From Campylobacterales bacterium (lineage in GTDB: Bacteria > Campylobacterota > Campylobacteria > Campylobacterales > Hydrogenimonadaceae): a DNA stretch of 5,093 bases. The stretch lies in the NCBI GenBank assembly GCA_026986055.1, contig JALSPH010000019.1:1-5093 (forward strand), in the 5' to 3' direction. The notes beneath the pieces were generated by a model. It was not told the DNA's origin and did no database searches. It saw only the letters and a list, made by a program, of their open reading frames with translations. Shown piece by piece: positions 3,629 through 5,093 of this stretch (positions are counted from its first letter, which is position 1; each line of letters starts with the position of its first letter). Made by a program: the position numbers and the translations under genes.

Positions 3629-5093
3629 ATGCTTCATACTGTAGATTTGACCAAGAGGTTTGGCGGCAGGGTACTCTTTGAGAATGTGAACATAAAACTC
3701 GATGCCGGGAAGAGATATGGTCTAATAGGCGCCAACGGTGCCGGTAAAAGTACTTTTTTGAAAATCGTCTCCGGTGAAGAGGAGGCGACAAGCGGCGAAG
3801 TCATTGTAGGCAGCGGCCTTAAAGTAGGTGTTCTTGGCCAAAATCAGTACGCTTTCGAAGATTTCACGATAGCCGATGCGGTTCTTTACGGCAACAGGCG
3901 TCTCTATGACGCTATAAAAGAGAAAGAGCGCCTCTATATGGAGGGCAATTTCGAAGACGACAAGGTAAACGAGCGGCTTGGCGAGCTTGAGATGATTTGT
4001 GTGGAAGAGGATCCGATGTATGAATATGATGTTCGTATAAAGAAGATTCTCGAAGAGCTTGGGTTCCCTGAGTCTCAACATAGCGAGCTTATGAGCTCAC
4101 TGCCCAGTGCGGACAAGTTCAAAGTACTTTTGGCTCAGGTACTCTTTCCAAAGCCGGACATCCTCTTTTTGGACGAGCCTACGAACAACCTCGACATTCA
4201 CGCCATCGCGTGGCTCGAAGAGCAGCTTAAAAGGCATGAAGGGACGATGATAGTGATCTCCCACGACCGCCACTTTCTAAACAGTGTCGTTACCCATATT
4301 TTGGATCTTGACTTTAAAACGATAAGAGAGTTTACGGGCAACTACGACGACTGGTACATAGCCAGCAATCTTTTGCAAAAACAGAGAGAGATGGAGAGAG
4401 CCAAAAAGCTAAAAGAGAAGGAGCAGCTCGAGAGTTTTATCCGCCGATTCAGCGCGAACGCGTCCAAGGCGAAACAGGCTACAAGCCGCCAGAAGCAGCT
4501 CGAAAAGCTAGATCTAAGCGCTCTTCAGACATCCTCAAGGCGTGATCCGAGCATAGTTTTCAAAATGAAGCGTGAGATAGGAAAAGAGGCTCTAGAAATT
4601 GAAAATGTAAGTAAGAGTTTCGATGGTTTGGTGGTGTTCGATGGCTTGAATCTGAAATTCAACCCGGGAGACAAAGTCGCCCTGATCGGTCCAAACGGAG
4701 TTGGAAAGACGACGCTGTGCAAAATGATAATGGATGATGGATTGAAGCCAGACAGCGGCCGGATAAAGTGGGGTGCCACCGTACAGCCCAGCTACTTTCC
4801 GCAAGATACGACAGATAGAATAGAGGGAAGTGAGACTCTATATGAGTGGCTCAGAAGCTTTGACAGGGAGGCGGATATTTCTGAGATTAGAAACTGTCTT
4901 GGGCGTATGCTTTTTAGCGGTGAAGAGCAGGAGAAGAGCATAGAGAAGATAAGCGGTGGTGAAAAGCATAGGATGATGCTTAGTAAAATGATGCTTGAAC
5001 AAGGGAACTTTCTGGTTTTGGACGAACCGACGAACCATCTTGATCTTGAAGCGATCATAGCGCTTGGAGAGGCTCTTTACAATTTCGACGGTA
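3629..5093 (+). CDS. ybiT: ABC-F family ATPase, YbiT-type, 3' partial
   Basis: Soluble tandem ABC ATPases of this family bind the ribosomal E site and act on translation; they have no transporter membrane domain. The frame gives 488 residues to the window edge, and about 40-50 more are expected from E. coli YbiT (about 530). Domain 1 has Walker A GANGAGKS (34-41), Walker B LFLDEPTNN (179-187) and switch histidine His212. The inter-domain linker (about 240-318) is charged and includes RRFSANASKAKQATSR (272-287), the tRNA-facing segment typical of ABC-F. Domain 2 has Walker A GPNGVGKT (354-361), Q-loop Gln392, signature ISGGEKHR (441-448) and Walker B LVLDEPTNH (462-470). The first signature is degenerate (SSLPSADK, 156-163), as also in E. 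coli YbiT (roughly VAPGWK). The start ATG has AAGGA in the arsC tail. The family is certain; the YbiT subgroup is likely from sequence resemblance. Confidence 0.93.
   Translation, partial: MLHTVDLTKRFGGRVLFENVNIKLDAGKRYGLIGANGAGKSTFLKIVSGEEEATSGEVIVGSGLKVGVLGQNQYAFEDFTIADAVLYGNRRLYDAIKEKERLYMEGNFEDDKVNERLGELEMICVEEDPMYEYDVRIKKILEELGFPESQHSELMSSLPSADKFKVLLAQVLFPKPDILFLDEPTNNLDIHAIAWLEEQLKRHEGTMIVISHDRHFLNSVVTHILDLDFKTIREFTGNYDDWYIASNLLQKQREMERAKKLKEKEQLESFIRRFSANASKAKQATSRQKQLEKLDLSALQTSSRRDPSIVFKMKREIGKEALEIENVSKSFDGLVVFDGLNLKFNPGDKVALIGPNGVGKTTLCKMIMDDGLKPDSGRIKWGATVQPSYFPQDTTDRIEGSETLYEWLRSFDREADISEIRNCLGRMLFSGEEQEKSIEKISGGEKHRMMLSKMMLEQGNFLVLDEPTNHLDLEAIIALGEALYNFDG

Noticed and set aside
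4525..5058. Minus-strand frames across the ABC-F gene
   Set aside because: The plus-strand frame is continuous and carries all expected ATPase motifs; the antisense products are low-complexity reflections.
1..5093. Defence island, mobile element, CRISPR or biosynthetic cluster
   Set aside because: All recognisable genes are ordinary chromosomal functions; there are no spaced repeats, transposase, integrase or attachment-site duplications.

Overview
The window most likely comes from a Campylobacterota (epsilonproteobacterial) chromosome. The long-form DapD, the short Aer/CetB-like PAS protein, the frequent AGA arginine codons, the gene-dense layout and the very AT-rich intergenic DNA all fit this group. 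The genus cannot be fixed from the sequence; a free-living sulfur or hydrogen oxidiser is a guess. The content looks like ordinary chromosome. I see no insertion sequence, phage gene, CRISPR array, tRNA or rRNA.

Layout from left to right. (1) The 3' part of an OmpA-family protein on the + strand: charged N-terminal segment, long low-complexity linker, thrombospondin type-3-like calcium repeat and peptidoglycan-binding OmpA domain. (2) Convergent to it, a 172-residue Aer/CetB-like PAS redox sensor on the - strand, with a probable terminator lying inside the 3' end of the OmpA gene. (3) A 209-base AT-rich divergent control region. It holds a perfect -10 for dapD and, facing the other way, a CRP/FNR-type box (TTGAC-N4-GTCAA) placed exactly at -41.5 from the start implied by a perfect -10 for the PAS gene. 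(4) dapD on the + strand, for the succinylase branch of lysine/diaminopimelate synthesis. (5) A small uncharacterised two-helix membrane protein on the - strand, whose 3' end overlaps dapD by 20 bases. (6) Head to head with it across 29 bases, an ArsC-family arsenate reductase-like gene on the + strand. (7) Five bases further on, probably in the same operon, a YbiT-type ABC-F ATPase that runs off the right edge.

The genes do not form one obvious system. DapD feeds meso-diaminopimelate into peptidoglycan, and OmpA-type domains hold diaminopimelate-containing peptidoglycan, so there is a loose cell-envelope theme. The PAS protein probably senses redox state for energy taxis, and the CRP/FNR-type box suggests that oxygen, nitric oxide or metabolic state controls it. 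The ArsC-like protein and the ABC-F translation factor may be co-transcribed stress or housekeeping functions. The most useful non-gene observation is the architecture of the divergent region between the PAS gene and dapD.
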